A stretch of DNA of 64,000 bases from Hyphomicrobium sp. (GCF_003987855.1 NZ_RXIZ01000006.1:62001-126000), one strand, 5' to 3'. Numbered from the stretch's first letter, positions 17,410 through 26,203 are shown. Program-made: numbers and translations. The notes: generated from the letters alone by a model not told the origin.

Positions 17410-18261
17410 ATGGCCCTTGACCTCGCAAAATATCGCCGCCGCCGGCTACGCAGCACGATCACGGTTTCGCTCTGCTGGGCAGCTTCAGGCCTGGGCTTGA
17501 CCATCCTGGCTGTTATCCTTGCCACACTTGTCTTCAAAGGCTTCGCGGGTCTCAACCTCAAAGTCTTTACCGAGATGACACCGCCTCCGGGCAGCGACGG
17601 CGGTCTCCTGAACGCGATCGCCGGCAGCTTGCTGATGACGTTCTTCGGCGTGCTTATCGGCACACCGATCGGCATCCTCGCCGGCACATATCTCGCCGAG
17701 TACGGACGCTACAGCAAGGTCTCGTCGGTGATCCGCTTCATCAACGACATTCTGCTCAGCGCTCCTTCGATCGTCACGGGCCTCTTCGTCTACGAAGTCC
17801 TCGTTCGTCCGATGGGCCACTTCTCCGCCATCGCCGGCGCGGCCGCGCTGGCGGTTCTCGTGATCCCGACCGTCGTGCGCACCACGGAAAACATGCTGGT
17901 GCTGGTGCCGAACCAGCTGCGAGAGGCTTCCTCCGCGCTCGGCTTGCCTCAGTCGCTGGTCATTCGTAAGATCGCTTACAAGGCTGCCCGCGCCGGCATG
18001 ATCACAGGCGTTCTTCTCGCGATTGCCCGCGTCAGCGGCGAGACCGCTCCGCTGCTCTTCACGGCTCTAAACAATCAGTTCTGGAGCACCGATGTGAATG
18101 CTCCGATGGCGAGCTTGCCTGTTGTCATCTTCCAATATGCTCTCAGCCCCTATGAGGACTGGCAACGCCTCGCTTGGACTGGCGCTTTGCTCATCACCGC
18201 AGCGGTGCTCTCGCTTAGCATTGCGGCACGTTATCTTGGTACGTCGAGGACCCCCAAATGA
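17410..18261 (+). CDS. pstA: phosphate ABC transporter permease PstA
   Basis: Second membrane subunit of PstSCAB. 283 residues with six membrane helices, a permease loop [18 protein letters not shown] near 175-192 and the PstA-typical [14 protein letters not shown] near 205-218, and [20 protein letters not shown] after it. The start lies two bases beyond pstC and the ATGA at its end overlaps the pstB start, so pstC, pstA and pstB are translated in series. Confidence 0.96.
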   Translation: MALDLAKYRRRRLRSTITVSLCWAASGLGLTILAVILATLVFKGFAGLNLKVFTEMTPPPGSDGGLLNAIAGSLLMTFFGVLIGTPIGILAGTYLAEYGRYSKVSSVIRFINDILLSAPSIVTGLFVYEVLVRPMGHFSAIAGAAALAVLVIPTVVRTTENMLVLVPNQLREASSALGLPQSLVIRKIAYKAARAGMITGVLLAIARVSGETAPLLFTALNNQFWSTDVNAPMASLPVVIFQYALSPYEDWQRLAWTGALLITAAVLSLSIAARYLGTSRTPK

Positions 18262-19043
18262 ACGTAATGTCAAAAGACGTCGACACTGGCTTGACCGAAA
18301 AGATCTCGGTCCAAGACCTGAAGTTCTATTACGGGTCGTCCTTGGCCCTCAAAGGCATCTCCATGCCGCTGTTCGAGCGGCAGGTGACGGCGTTCATCGG
18401 TCCATCCGGTTGCGGCAAGTCTACGCTCCTGCGCGTGTTGAACCGCATGTACGATCTTTATCCCGGCCAGCGTGCCGAGGGTAAGATCATGTTCGACGGC
18501 GAAAACATTCTCGACATGAAGGATCTGAACCTCCTTCGCTCGCGTGTCGGCATGGTGTTCCAGAAGCCGACGCCCTTCCCGATGACGATCTATGAAAACA
18601 TCGCGTTCGGTCTGCGGCTCTATGAGCGCCTGCCGAAATCGGAAGTCGACGCCCGCGTCGAATCCGCGTTGGAGAAGGCTGCGCTCTGGAAGGAAGTGAA
18701 GGACAAGCTCCACGCGAGCGGCCTCTCACTCTCTGGTGGTCAACAGCAGCGCCTCTGCATCGCCCGCACCGTCGCCATTCGTCCGGAAGTCATTCTGTTC
18801 GACGAACCCTGCTCCGCGCTCGATCCGATCTCGACCGCGAAAGTCGAAGAGCTGATCGATGAACTGAAGCACGAGTTCACGATCGCGATCGTGACGCACA
18901 ACATGCAGCAGGCCGCCCGCGTCTCTCAGCGCACCGCATTCATGTATCTCGGTGAGTTGGTCGAATTCGGCGACACCAAAAAGCTTTTCACAAACCCAAC
19001 GGATAGTCGGACGCAAGACTACATCACCGGCCGCTTTGGCTAG
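18258..19043 (+). CDS. pstB: phosphate ABC transporter ATP-binding protein PstB
   Basis: Cytoplasmic ATPase that powers phosphate import. 261 residues with Walker [10 protein letters not shown] near 49-57, Q-loop [21 protein letters not shown] signature [14 protein letters not shown], Walker [14 protein letters not shown] and the switch His in IVTHNMQQA. The FQKPxPFPMSIYDN-type Q-loop is diagnostic of PstB. ATG overlaps the pstA stop by four bases. The gene ends with the standard C-terminus [16 protein letters not shown] sequence, intact. Confidence 0.98.
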   Translation: MNVMSKDVDTGLTEKISVQDLKFYYGSSLALKGISMPLFERQVTAFIGPSGCGKSTLLRVLNRMYDLYPGQRAEGKIMFDGENILDMKDLNLLRSRVGMVFQKPTPFPMTIYENIAFGLRLYERLPKSEVDARVESALEKAALWKEVKDKLHASGLSLSGGQQQRLCIARTVAIRPEVILFDEPCSALDPISTAKVEELIDELKHEFTIAIVTHNMQQAARVSQRTAFMYLGELVEFGDTKKLFTNPTDSRTQDYITGRFG

Positions 19044-19082
19044 TGGTGGCGTTGAGGCCAATCGATTTCAGGATCAAAGACG

Positions 19083-19793
19083 ATGAACGAACATACCGTT
19101 AAGTCGTACGAAGACGAACTAAAGCTTCTCGACCGCCGGATCGCCCAGATGGGCGGCTACGCTGAAAAGCTTCTTGTTCAAGCTATGGATTCACTCGAGC
19201 GCCGTGACCCCAAGCTCGCCGAAAAGGCGGTTTCGGACGACGTCATGGTCGACCAGCTCGAGCGCGAGCTGCAGGACCAGGTGATCGTGATGATCGCCCG
19301 CCGCCAGCCGCTTGCAAACGACCTTCGTCACATCATGACCGTCGTGAAGATCGCAGGAGACCTCGAGCGTATTGGCGATCTCGCGAAGAATATCGCCAAG
19401 CGCGCGCTCACGATCGCCGGCGAAGCTTATCCCAAGCCCCTGATGACCGGCATGCGCCACATGACGGAAATGGTGCAAGGCCAGCTCAAGGACGTCCTCG
19501 ACGCCCTGACCTCCCTTGACGCCGAGAAGGCGATGGAGGTGTGGCGCAACGACCAGCAGGTCGACGCCATGTATAACTCGCTGTTCCGCGAACTTCTGAC
19601 CTACATGATGGAAGATCCGCGCAACATCGGCATCTGCACGCACTTCCTGTTCGGCGCCAAGAACATCGAGCGCATCGGCGACCACACCACGAACATCGCC
19701 GAGAACGTTTACTACCTCGTTCACGGCGTTCCGATCGCGGACGATCGGCCGAAGGGCGACAAGACCTCGTCCACCTTGATCACGCCGCGCTGA
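19083..19793 (+). CDS. phoU: phosphate signaling regulator PhoU
   Basis: Cytoplasmic two-repeat helical protein that links PstSCAB to PhoR and keeps the Pho regulon off when phosphate is plentiful. 236 residues; the metal-binding repeats show as DLERIGDLAKNIAKRA (about 96-111) and KNIERIGDHTTNIAENVYYLV (about 195-215). The opening HTVKSYEDELKLLDRRIAQMGG is typical. It lies 39 bases after pstB and 40 bases before phoB, so it belongs to the same operon. Confidence 0.97.
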   Translation: MNEHTVKSYEDELKLLDRRIAQMGGYAEKLLVQAMDSLERRDPKLAEKAVSDDVMVDQLERELQDQVIVMIARRQPLANDLRHIMTVVKIAGDLERIGDLAKNIAKRALTIAGEAYPKPLMTGMRHMTEMVQGQLKDVLDALTSLDAEKAMEVWRNDQQVDAMYNSLFRELLTYMMEDPRNIGICTHFLFGAKNIERIGDHTTNIAENVYYLVHGVPIADDRPKGDKTSSTLITPR

Positions 19794-19833
19794 TCAAAAC
19801 ACCACTCTAAGAACAAAGCTCCGATCCGGTATC

Positions 19834-20538
19834 ATGCCAGCCAAGATTATCGTTGTTGAAGACGAGGCACCTCTTGCCGAACTGCTGAAGTACAATCTTC
19901 AGTCCGAAGGCTATGACGTCGTTCCAGCCGGCGATGGCGAAGAAGCCGAGCTTTTGCTTTCCGAGCAAAGCTTCGATCTGGCGATACTGGATTGGATGAT
20001 CCCCAAAATATCCGGGATCGAGTTGTGTCGGCGCCTCCGCAATCGGCCCGACACGCAGAGCTTGCCGATTATTCTTCTAACCGCCCGCGGCGAGGAAACC
20101 GACCGCGTGCGCGGCCTGACCACCGGCGCCGACGATTACGTGACGAAGCCATTCTCCGTGCAGGAGCTGATGGCCCGCGTCAAAGCTCTGCTTCGCCGCG
20201 CATCGCCCGAACGTATGAGCGACATCCTTGTCTCCGGCGAAATCACGATGGACCGGGGCGCCCACAAAGTGACGCGTGGCGTTCGCGAGGTTCGTCTCGG
20301 ACCAACCGAATACCGGATGCTCGAAGTTTTCATGGAAAGCCCACGCCGCGTGCTCTCCCGCAGTCAGCTGCTCGACCGCGTTTGGGGCCAGTCCTCCGAA
20401 GTGGACGAGCGGACAGTCGACGTCCACATCGGCCGCCTTCGCAAATCGCTCATCCGCGGCAACGAGAGTGATCCGATCCGCACGGTTCGCGGTGCTGGAT
20501 ACGTCTTCGACGGCCGCGAAGCGGAAGCTCAGGCCTAA
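19834..20538 (+). CDS. phoB: phosphate regulon response regulator PhoB
   Basis: OmpR-type response regulator, target of PhoR. Receiver domain 1-120: acidic pair E8/D9-E10, phospho-Asp in LAILDWMIPK (D53), T/K switch ILLTARG and YVTKPFS. C-terminal winged helix 130-230 with RRVLSRSQLLDRVWG and DERTVDVHIGRLRKSL, the Pho-box-reading helix. 234 residues. Last gene of the operon; its stop is 24 bases from the convergent znuA stop, and no strong terminator separates them. Confidence 0.97.
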   Translation: MPAKIIVVEDEAPLAELLKYNLQSEGYDVVPAGDGEEAELLLSEQSFDLAILDWMIPKISGIELCRRLRNRPDTQSLPIILLTARGEETDRVRGLTTGADDYVTKPFSVQELMARVKALLRRASPERMSDILVSGEITMDRGAHKVTRGVREVRLGPTEYRMLEVFMESPRRVLSRSQLLDRVWGQSSEVDERTVDVHIGRLRKSLIRGNESDPIRTVRGAGYVFDGREAEAQA

Positions 20539-20562
20539 CGAGGCCTCCACATACGCATTCGG

Positions 20563-21531
20563 TCAGCTGGGAGCCGTGAGGCAGGCCGCGAGGTTGTGCG
20601 CCAGGCCGCGAAGCAGGACGTCATAGAGGTCAGGTCCTGACGTCAAGAGCTGCCCTTCCGCATCCAGCGTACCCGCTCGGGACCGCGATCCCTCCGTCAC
20701 CGCAGCGACGAGGTTGGGCTGGAAGTCCGGTTCGGTGAAGACGCAAACCGCACCCAGCGCCGCGATCTTACCTCTGACTTCCGTGAGGCGCTTCGCGCTC
20801 GGCGCAACATCGGGGCTAACCGTAATCGAGCCGGCCGCCTGCAACCCGTAATGCCGCTCGAAATACTGCGTGGCATCGTGAAATACGATGAATGGTTTAT
20901 CGCGAACCGGCTTGAGCTCGGTTGCAATCTCTCGATCGAGCGCATCCAGATCGGCATCGATTGCAGCTTCGTTCTGGCGAAGCTTTTCCGCGTATTCCGG
21001 ATAGCGCTTCGCGATCGCTTTTGCCGACGCCGCAACAATGGCCTTCGCATTGACGGGATCCAGCCAGATGTGACCGTCCTTTCCGTCTTCGTCGTGGTCC
21101 TCCGCCTCCTCCGCGTGACCTTCGGCGTTCGCCTCCTCGTGACCATGCACATGCTTTTCGAACGTGCCGCCATGCCTCTGATCGAAAAGCTTGACGCCTT
21201 GAGCATCTATGAGTGTCACGACGGTCACAGCCGAAGGCAACGACGACACGATCTTGCGCGTAAACGGCTCTAGCGTATCGGACACGCGAATGAAAACGTC
21301 GGCTTCGTTGATGGCCCGGGCGGTAGACGGCTTGAGGGTGAAGGTGTGCGGCGACGCCGAACCGTCGACAATCAGCTGCGGCTGGCCTATCCCGGCGATG
21401 AGCCGCGCTACGAGCGAGTGGATAGGCTTGATCGTCACGACCACCTTGGGCGCTTCCCCTGCACGGACGGGAAGTGACATAAACGTCAGAACGAGAAATG
21501 CGCTCATTTTGCTGAGCAAAGCGCGTGTCAT
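20563..21531 (-). CDS. znuA: zinc ABC transporter substrate-binding protein ZnuA
   Basis: Periplasmic zinc-binding protein. Signal peptide 1-24; zinc ligands H62 (SASPHTF), H154 (GHIWLDP) and a third His near 219 (FHDATQYFE); between them a His/Asp/Glu-rich loop at 127-152 (HVHGHEE to HDEDGKDGH) that is the mark of ZnuA as against manganese-binding homologues. 322 residues. No znuB or znuC is adjacent, so the permease and ATPase must be encoded elsewhere. A Zur-like operator lies 25 bases before the start codon. Confidence 0.92.
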   Translation of the reverse strand: MTRALLSKMSAFLVLTFMSLPVRAGEAPKVVVTIKPIHSLVARLIAGIGQPQLIVDGSASPHTFTLKPSTARAINEADVFIRVSDTLEPFTRKIVSSLPSAVTVVTLIDAQGVKLFDQRHGGTFEKHVHGHEEANAEGHAEEAEDHDEDGKDGHIWLDPVNAKAIVAASAKAIAKRYPEYAEKLRQNEAAIDADLDALDREIATELKPVRDKPFIVFHDATQYFERHYGLQAAGSITVSPDVAPSAKRLTEVRGKIAALGAVCVFTEPDFQPNLVAAVTEGSRSRAGTLDAEGQLLTSGPDLYDVLLRGLAHNLAACLTAPS

Positions 21532-21555
21532 CAGGTCACCTTTAATAAATGAAAC

Positions 21556-21568
21556 CGTATAATATAAC
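21556..21568. promoter_or_regulatory. Zur-like zinc operator between znuA and DUF1007
   Basis: CGTATAATATAAC matches 11 of 13 positions of the palindromic core GTTATAATATAAC known for proteobacterial Zur sites. It lies just ahead of znuA, in the only AT-rich patch of the region, and about 150 bases before the divergent DUF1007 gene, so one site could control both. Confidence 0.6.
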
Positions 21569-21716
21569 TAAACAGAACAAGGGGCAACCAACCTTGAGTA
21601 TGCCTATATCGCTCGGCTGACCGCTGACGTCGCAATGTCGCCACCTTCGGTGTGCGTTTCCTTGATCCGAGGTCCGGGAATCTTTCCGGCAATACGCACT
21701 AAGCTTCGAGGCGCCC

Positions 21717-22376
21717 TTGCAGAAGTACCTGACGGCAATCCGCTGTATCACAGCCACCATCCTGCTTGGGCTCGCCGGGGCACCTGCCTTGGCGCATCCG
21801 CACATGTGGGTGACCTACGAGATGACCGTCACCTACGACAAGGGCACTGTCACGGGCGTCGACCACGTCTGGAGCTTCGACGATGCCTATGCCGCCATGG
21901 CGCTCGAAGGTCTCGATACCAACAACGATGGCAAATACGACCAACACGAGTTGGAACCCCTTCTGAAAGTCAACATGGATGGCCTGAAGGAGTTCAATTA
22001 TTTCACCGTCGCGAAGCTTGGCGAAGAGCAGCTGAATTTCCTCCCGCCGACGAACGCGCACCTCGACTATACCAATGGCGTCCTGCACCTCACGTTCCAC
22101 TTGCCGCTCGCCAAGCCAGTCCTGGCAGATGCCGAGGGGCTGACCTTTGCGGTGTTCGATCCCTCGTACTTCATCGATTTCGAACCGGAGAAGACAGACG
22201 CCGTTAAGCTCGCGTCTGCCCCGACCGGCTGTACGGCGACCGTTCTCGATCCGGACGCCGAAAAACAGGATGAGCAGGCCAAGAAGCTCGGCGCGGCGAT
22301 GGCTCAGCAGTTCGGCGCCGGCGCCGTCGGTTTCGGCTCCTACAAAACGATAGCCGTCAGCTGCAAAAAGCTCTGA
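21717..22376 (+). CDS. DUF1007 periplasmic protein with an EF-hand loop
   Basis: Exported protein of the DUF1007 family, of unknown function but often beside nickel/cobalt or zinc transport genes. Signal peptide 1-26 (ends APALA), then HPHMWV, the conserved family opening with two His that become the mature N-terminus. Residues 67-78, DTNNDGKYDQHE, are a canonical EF-hand calcium loop. Cysteines near 193 and 216 may pair. The start is TTG 21717 after CGAGG; no ATG fits the signal peptide. It is divergent from znuA across the Zur-like site, which suggests a role in zinc handling. Confidence 0.8.
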   Translation: MQKYLTAIRCITATILLGLAGAPALAHPHMWVTYEMTVTYDKGTVTGVDHVWSFDDAYAAMALEGLDTNNDGKYDQHELEPLLKVNMDGLKEFNYFTVAKLGEEQLNFLPPTNAHLDYTNGVLHLTFHLPLAKPVLADAEGLTFAVFDPSYFIDFEPEKTDAVKLASAPTGCTATVLDPDAEKQDEQAKKLGAAMAQQFGAGAVGFGSYKTIAVSCKKL

Positions 22377-22483
22377 GTGTCCCGCTAAAAGACGAAAATT
22401 AACTAGCCGGAAAGGTTTAGCCCGGCGGTACCCGGCCGTTGTCTTAGAAGGAGGGGTCCCTTCCCTGCTCGCGGGATCACCCA

Positions 22484-22873
22484 ATGCTTCGCGCCCTGCG
22501 TACCCTCTGTTCTGTCGCGCTGCTCTCCGCACCGCTGGCCGTCTCCGGTGTGAGTGCCAAAAGCCCTGCTGAAGGTTCTGACTCGGGCTTGGAACTCGTG
22601 GTCGTCGAGGCTGAGGGCTGCATCTACTGCCAACAGTTCCGGCGCGAGCTTCTGCCGGCCTACGAAGCCTCTGAACAGGCCGCGAAAATGCCGGTGCATT
22701 TCATTGACATCAACACCCTCGACGCTGGGCCCATCGATTTGACGTCGGAAATAACCATGGTTCCGACCTTCCTTGTCGTGCGGTCGGGTCACGAGATAGG
22801 GCGCATACCAGGCTACGTGGCCGCAGACACATTCTTCCAGTCGCTAGGGTACCTCGTCGGATCGGCACGCTAG
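22484..22873 (+). CDS. periplasmic thioredoxin-like protein (CxxC type)
   Basis: Small exported thioredoxin-fold protein. Signal peptide 1-25 (VSGVSA), redox motif C46-I-Y-C49 in VEAEGCIYCQQF, and cis-Pro segment TMVPTFLVV near 88-96 followed by GRIPGYV. 129 residues. The lack of Trp before the first Cys and the CIYC pair resemble SoxW/DsbC-like reductases more than cytosolic thioredoxin. No obvious partner gene; the DUF1007 gene ends 107 bases upstream. Client proteins unknown. Confidence 0.8.
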   Translation: MLRALRTLCSVALLSAPLAVSGVSAKSPAEGSDSGLELVVVEAEGCIYCQQFRRELLPAYEASEQAAKMPVHFIDINTLDAGPIDLTSEITMVPTFLVVRSGHEIGRIPGYVAADTFFQSLGYLVGSAR

Positions 22874-22982
22874 CCCCGTGAAGGCCTTGCTGACGGCCCC
22901 CGCGCATCGACAAGCCACCTTTAGCGCTCCGAGGCGACGTTTTGCCCTGAATTCCCCGAGCCCTGGAGCCAGAAACCCTTGT

Positions 22983-23015
22983 AAACCGCGGCCCGCTCCT
23001 GTACCGACGCGGTTT
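22983..23015. repeat. inverted repeat upstream of purE
   Basis: AAACCGCG (22983-22990) and CGCGGTTT (23008-23015) are perfect complements across a 17-base loop, ending 26 bases before the purE start codon. It may be a purine-repressor-like operator or an mRNA leader hairpin. No T-run follows, so it is not a terminator. Confidence 0.45.
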
Positions 23016-23041
23016 CCGTTTTGGGGCATTTGAACGCCATC

Positions 23042-23536
23042 ATGGGCCGCAGCAAGCCGCACGTCGGTATTATCATGGGCAGCCAGTCGGACTGGCCGAC
23101 GATGCACCACGCCGCCGACATTCTGGCCGAGCTGGGCGTACCCTTCGAGACCAAGATCGTATCGGCGCACCGCACGCCGGAGCGGCTCTATTCCTACGCC
23201 AAGGGCGCGAAGGCCGCCGGCCTTAAGGTCATCATCGCCGGCGCTGGCGGCGCGGCCCACCTACCAGGCATGACAGCCTCCATGACGACGCTCCCGGTTC
23301 TGGGCGTGCCGGTCGAGTCAAAGGCACTGAAGGGCCAGGACAGCCTCTACTCGATCGTCCAGATGCCGGCTGGCGTGCCTGTCGGCACTCTCGCCATCGG
23401 TGAGGCGGGCGCCAAGAATGCCGGCCTCTTCGCCGCAGAAATCCTTGCCCTCTCCGATGAGGCGCTGGCCGAACGGCTGGAAGCATGGCGCAAGCAGCAT
23501 TCGGCGGACGTCGCCGAGACACCGGCCGATAGCTGA
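23042..23536 (+). CDS. purE: N5-carboxyaminoimidazole ribonucleotide mutase PurE
   Basis: Class I PurE, converting N5-CAIR to CAIR in purine synthesis. The active-site segments are complete: [13 protein letters not shown] near 9-21, [10 protein letters not shown] near 42-51 and [12 protein letters not shown] near 70-81. 164 residues from ATG 23042; a TTG seven codons earlier is possible but has no ribosome site. Ten bases separate it from purK, so the pair is co-transcribed. Confidence 0.96.
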   Translation: MGRSKPHVGIIMGSQSDWPTMHHAADILAELGVPFETKIVSAHRTPERLYSYAKGAKAAGLKVIIAGAGGAAHLPGMTASMTTLPVLGVPVESKALKGQDSLYSIVQMPAGVPVGTLAIGEAGAKNAGLFAAEILALSDEALAERLEAWRKQHSADVAETPADS

Positions 23537-23546
23537 CGACACCGCG

Positions 23547-24641
23547 ATGACGGCAGTACCTCCCGGCTCGACGATTGGCATTCTGGGCGGCGGACAGCTG
23601 GGCCGGATGCTGGCACTGGCAGCGGCCCGCCTCGGCCTCAGATCTCACATCTATGCACCGGACGCCGATAGCCCCGCCTTCGAAGTCGCGGCCGCCCACA
23701 CGATCGCAGCATACGAAGACGAAGAGCAGCTGGCGCGTTTCGCCGCCGCGATCGATGTCGCCACCTATGAATTCGAAAATATCCCGGTCGCAACCGTCGA
23801 GTTTCTCAGCGCGCGCGTGCCCGTTCGCCCAGGGGCCAAAGCCCTTGCCTGCGCTCAAGACCGCATGAACGAAAAGACGCTGGCGCGTGCATTGGGCGCG
23901 ATGACCGCCGACTTCGTCGCCATCGATGGGCTCGACGATCTCGCGAAGGCGCTCGACTCCGGCTTTGCCATTCCGGCCGTGCTGAAGACCCGCCGCTTTG
24001 GCTATGACGGCAAAGGCCAAGCGAAGATCCTCAAGCGGGGGGACGCCGAAGCGGCCTGGACCGCGATGCGCGGGCAGCCTTCAATTCTCGAAAGCTTCGT
24101 GAACTTCCGCGCCGAGGTTTCCGTTGTTGCCGCGCGGGCCGTCGACGGGACATTCCGGGCCTTCGACGTCACCGAAAACGAGCACCGCAACCACATCCTT
24201 CACCGCTCCGTTGCGCCTGCCGCAGTTGCGCCAGACGTCGCCAGCGAAGCGATCGCGATTGCCCAGAAAATCGCTGAAAATCTCGACTACGTCGGCGTCT
24301 TCGCAATCGAGTTCTTCCTCGTGCCCGACAATGGCCGCGACCGCCTGTTCGTCAATGAGATGGCCCCTCGCGTTCACAACTCCGGGCACTGGACGATGGA
24401 CGGTGCGCTAACCTCGCAGTTCGAGCAGCACATTCGCGCCGTCGCAGGTTGGCCGCTTGGTTCGTCCGCGCAGAAGGCCGGCGGCGCCGAGATGATCAAC
24501 CTCATCGGTGACGACATTCTTGCCTGGGAGAAGATCGCAGCCGAGCCAGGCGCTTTCTTTCACCACTACGGAAAGAAGGAAGCCCGCCCTGGCCGCAAGA
24601 TGGGCCACGTGAACCGGCTTCTCTCAAAACCGCCCAGCTGA
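23547..24641 (+). CDS. purK: N5-carboxyaminoimidazole ribonucleotide synthase PurK
   Basis: ATP-grasp enzyme that carboxylates AIR to N5-CAIR, the substrate of PurE. N-terminal preATP-grasp motif GILGGGQLGRMLALAAARLG near 10-29, ATP-grasp core with LKTRRFGYDGKGQAKI and FVNFRAEVSVVAAR, metal-binding end FVNEMAPRVHNSGHWT. 364 residues. The frame is open upstream into purE, but ATG 23547 gives the normal start. It converges with the NTF2-like gene 13 bases away. Confidence 0.96.
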   Translation: MTAVPPGSTIGILGGGQLGRMLALAAARLGLRSHIYAPDADSPAFEVAAAHTIAAYEDEEQLARFAAAIDVATYEFENIPVATVEFLSARVPVRPGAKALACAQDRMNEKTLARALGAMTADFVAIDGLDDLAKALDSGFAIPAVLKTRRFGYDGKGQAKILKRGDAEAAWTAMRGQPSILESFVNFRAEVSVVAARAVDGTFRAFDVTENEHRNHILHRSVAPAAVAPDVASEAIAIAQKIAENLDYVGVFAIEFFLVPDNGRDRLFVNEMAPRVHNSGHWTMDGALTSQFEQHIRAVAGWPLGSSAQKAGGAEMINLIGDDILAWEKIAAEPGAFFHHYGKKEARPGRKMGHVNRLLSKPPS

Positions 24642-24654
24642 GATCACCAGCGCA

Positions 24655-25200
24655 TCAGAGCTGCGAACTGGCAAATGGCTGGTCGAGCTTGCGTTCGTCG
24701 CCGCCGAGCGAGTGCCTGACGATGCGCCACGCACCATTCACCTGCGCGAAATCCGTGGTGAAGCGGCCGCCGAGAAGATCGCGCGTGCCTTTGCGCGCTC
24801 CCGTCACGCGATAAAGTATGAAACCGCTGACCACGGCGGAACTACAGCCGGGCACGATTTCGCTCGACACGATGACCGGTTGCGGATGACGCGCGAGCAG
24901 ACCGGCATAGTAGTCCCGGATCGCCTGCTTGCCGCGCAAGGGTGCGCCACCTTTCTCCGGCACGAGCGTCGCATCGTCGGCATAAAATTCCACCACCCGC
25001 AGGACGCTGCCTGAAACGATTGCATCACCCCAGCTCTCGAATACGCGCGATATCTCACGCGGATCAGCCGGCGTGCATTGTGGATCCGCGTGTGCGAGCT
25101 GGACCGAGGCGAATGCTGCCGCGAGAAACGCCGCCATGCCGCGGCAATGCCGTGCAGAGGTGGCGAAGGCAGTAGGGACGAATGATGAGGCCGAAATCAT
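24655..25200 (-). CDS. exported NTF2-like (DUF4440/SnoaL-type) protein
   Basis: A 181-residue protein with an N-terminal signal sequence (basic start, hydrophobic 22-36, ending LAHA) and one NTF2-like cone domain: ISRVFESWGDAIVSGS, VVEFYADDATLVPE, LRGKQAIRDYYAGLL and TDFAQVNGAWRIVRHS are the standard SgcJ/DUF4440 elements. Two cysteines in the mature part may pair. AAGGAA seven bases before ATG 25200 supports this start. Such proteins range from isomerase-like to pure binding domains, so no reaction is assigned. Confidence 0.75.
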   Translation of the reverse strand: MISASSFVPTAFATSARHCRGMAAFLAAAFASVQLAHADPQCTPADPREISRVFESWGDAIVSGSVLRVVEFYADDATLVPEKGGAPLRGKQAIRDYYAGLLARHPQPVIVSSEIVPGCSSAVVSGFILYRVTGARKGTRDLLGGRFTTDFAQVNGAWRIVRHSLGGDERKLDQPFASSQL

Positions 25201-25349
25201 GAGCCAATTCCTTTTCCTCCCTCAGACGCCCTCCCCCTGTTCGCGACGGGCGTGCCGCCGCGCACTCTTCATGCCTCGCACGCGGTCCGCTCGTGCTGAG
25301 CTAAATCAAGAGACTGGATTTGAATAAGATTTTACGAGGAGGGTCGGCG

Positions 25350-25445
25350 ATGGGCGGGCTGCGCAGACTGTCTTTGATAGGCCAGCCAGAATTTTTTCCC
25401 GAATGTCTCGGCGCCGGTCGCGATCGCTCAGGGCAAAGGCGGTGA
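25350..25445 (+). CDS. possible 31-residue peptide
   Basis: ATG 25350 follows a strong AGGAGG ribosome site at the right distance (seven bases). The frame encodes 31 residues, basic and without membrane segment (MGGLRRLSLIGQ at the start), ending at TGA 25443. No homologue is recognised. The ribosome site is the only evidence; it could be chance in GC-rich DNA. Confidence 0.25.
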   Translation: MGGLRRLSLIGQPEFFPECLGAGRDRSGQRR

Positions 25446-25555
25446 CGACTATCGCCGACCAGGGTTGCATAACGAACAGCCATCACTGATCCGTCGCGAG
25501 AAATGGCAATTCTCTGGGGGAATTAGCCATTAGTTCATGCGGTGGGGGTTCTGGT

Positions 25556-25580
25556 GGAACCGCGGCGAGTGAACGCCGTT
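25556..25580 (+). promoter_or_regulatory. EcfG-type general stress response promoter
   Basis: GGAAC (25556-25560), 16 bases, CGTT (25577-25580) matches exactly the alphaproteobacterial EcfG sigma consensus GGAAC-N16/17-cGTT. Transcription would begin about 64 bases before the ATG of the His/Gly-rich secreted protein. Confidence 0.65.
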
Positions 25581-25650
25581 GAGCGGGTACCGGTCGTGTT
25601 GGCACACGACGCCTCGATTTACCCCGACAAAAACAATTCAAGGAGCCACA

Positions 25651-26016
25651 ATGAAACGCATAATCGTATTCGTGATGGCGATGATGACGGCACTTGCGAT
25701 GCCGGTCATTGCCGAAGCGAGACACGGAGGCGGCCACCACGGCGGCGGTCATCACTTTGGTGGGCACCGCGGCGGCGGCCACCACTTCGGCGGACACCGC
25801 GGCTTCCGCGGCGGTCATCATTTTCGCGGCGGTCGTCACTGGGGCGGTGGACGGCATTGGGGCGGCGGACGTCATTGGCGCGGCGGACGCCACTGGGGCC
25901 GTGGTCACTGGCGCGGACATCGCCGCTACTGGCATGGCCGCTGGTGGGCCTACGGCGTAGGTTCCTGCTGGCGCTGGTCGCCGTACTATGACCGCTTCGT
26001 CTGGGTTTGCTACTAA
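25651..26016 (+). CDS. secreted histidine/glycine/arginine-rich repeat protein
   Basis: 121-residue precursor. Signal peptide 1-23 (MKRIIVFVMAMMTALAMPVIAEA), then about 70 residues of low-complexity tandem repeats: first HHGGGHHFGGHRGG-type units, then four or five WGGGRH / WRGGRH units. The protein ends with an aromatic cap YGVGSCWRWSPYYDRFVWVCY-like segment with two cysteines that probably pair. His density suggests metal (Zn, Cu, Ni) binding at the cell surface; no enzyme motif. AAGGAG lies seven bases before ATG 25651. It has an EcfG promoter upstream and its own terminator, so it is a single-gene stress unit. Confidence 0.75.
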   Translation: MKRIIVFVMAMMTALAMPVIAEARHGGGHHGGGHHFGGHRGGGHHFGGHRGFRGGHHFRGGRHWGGGRHWGGGRHWRGGRHWGRGHWRGHRRYWHGRWWAYGVGSCWRWSPYYDRFVWVCY

Positions 26017-26047
26017 GACCTAGAGCGCAAGCTCCCGAAATCATCCG

Positions 26048-26081
26048 ACGGCCCTGCTCAGCGCGGGGCCGTTGCTTTTTT
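26048..26081 (+). terminator. intrinsic terminator of the His/Gly-rich gene
   Basis: ACGGCCC (26048-26054) pairs with GGGCCGT (26066-26072) around an 11-base loop, followed by GCTTTTTT, 32 bases after the stop codon. Confidence 0.8.
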
Positions 26082-26203
26082 GCGCGTCGATGAAGCGAAC
26101 ATCAGTGCGAGCCGCGCCTCGGGAAGCTCCTGGCCTTGACTTCGCATCACCCGCTGGCGATTGATGCGCCGACGTCGAAAATCAAAGATCTGGAGAGACT
26201 GCG

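Larger units (their letters stand above)
25201..25650. other. 450-base intergenic region with stress promoter and possible small ORF
   Basis: It contains no gene of normal size. It holds the possible 31-codon ORF at 25350-25445, two short hairpins (25547-25561, 25563-25578) and the EcfG-type promoter at 25556-25580. The rest shows nothing I recognise. Confidence 0.6.

Noticed and set aside
16394..17428. 344-codon frame antisense to pstC
   Set aside because: Asp/Glu/Arg/His-rich shadow of a hydrophobic membrane protein.
25600..25617. Sigma-54 promoter before the His/Gly-rich gene
   Set aside because: TGGCAC is present, but the GG to GC distance is eight rather than ten bases; the EcfG match is much better.
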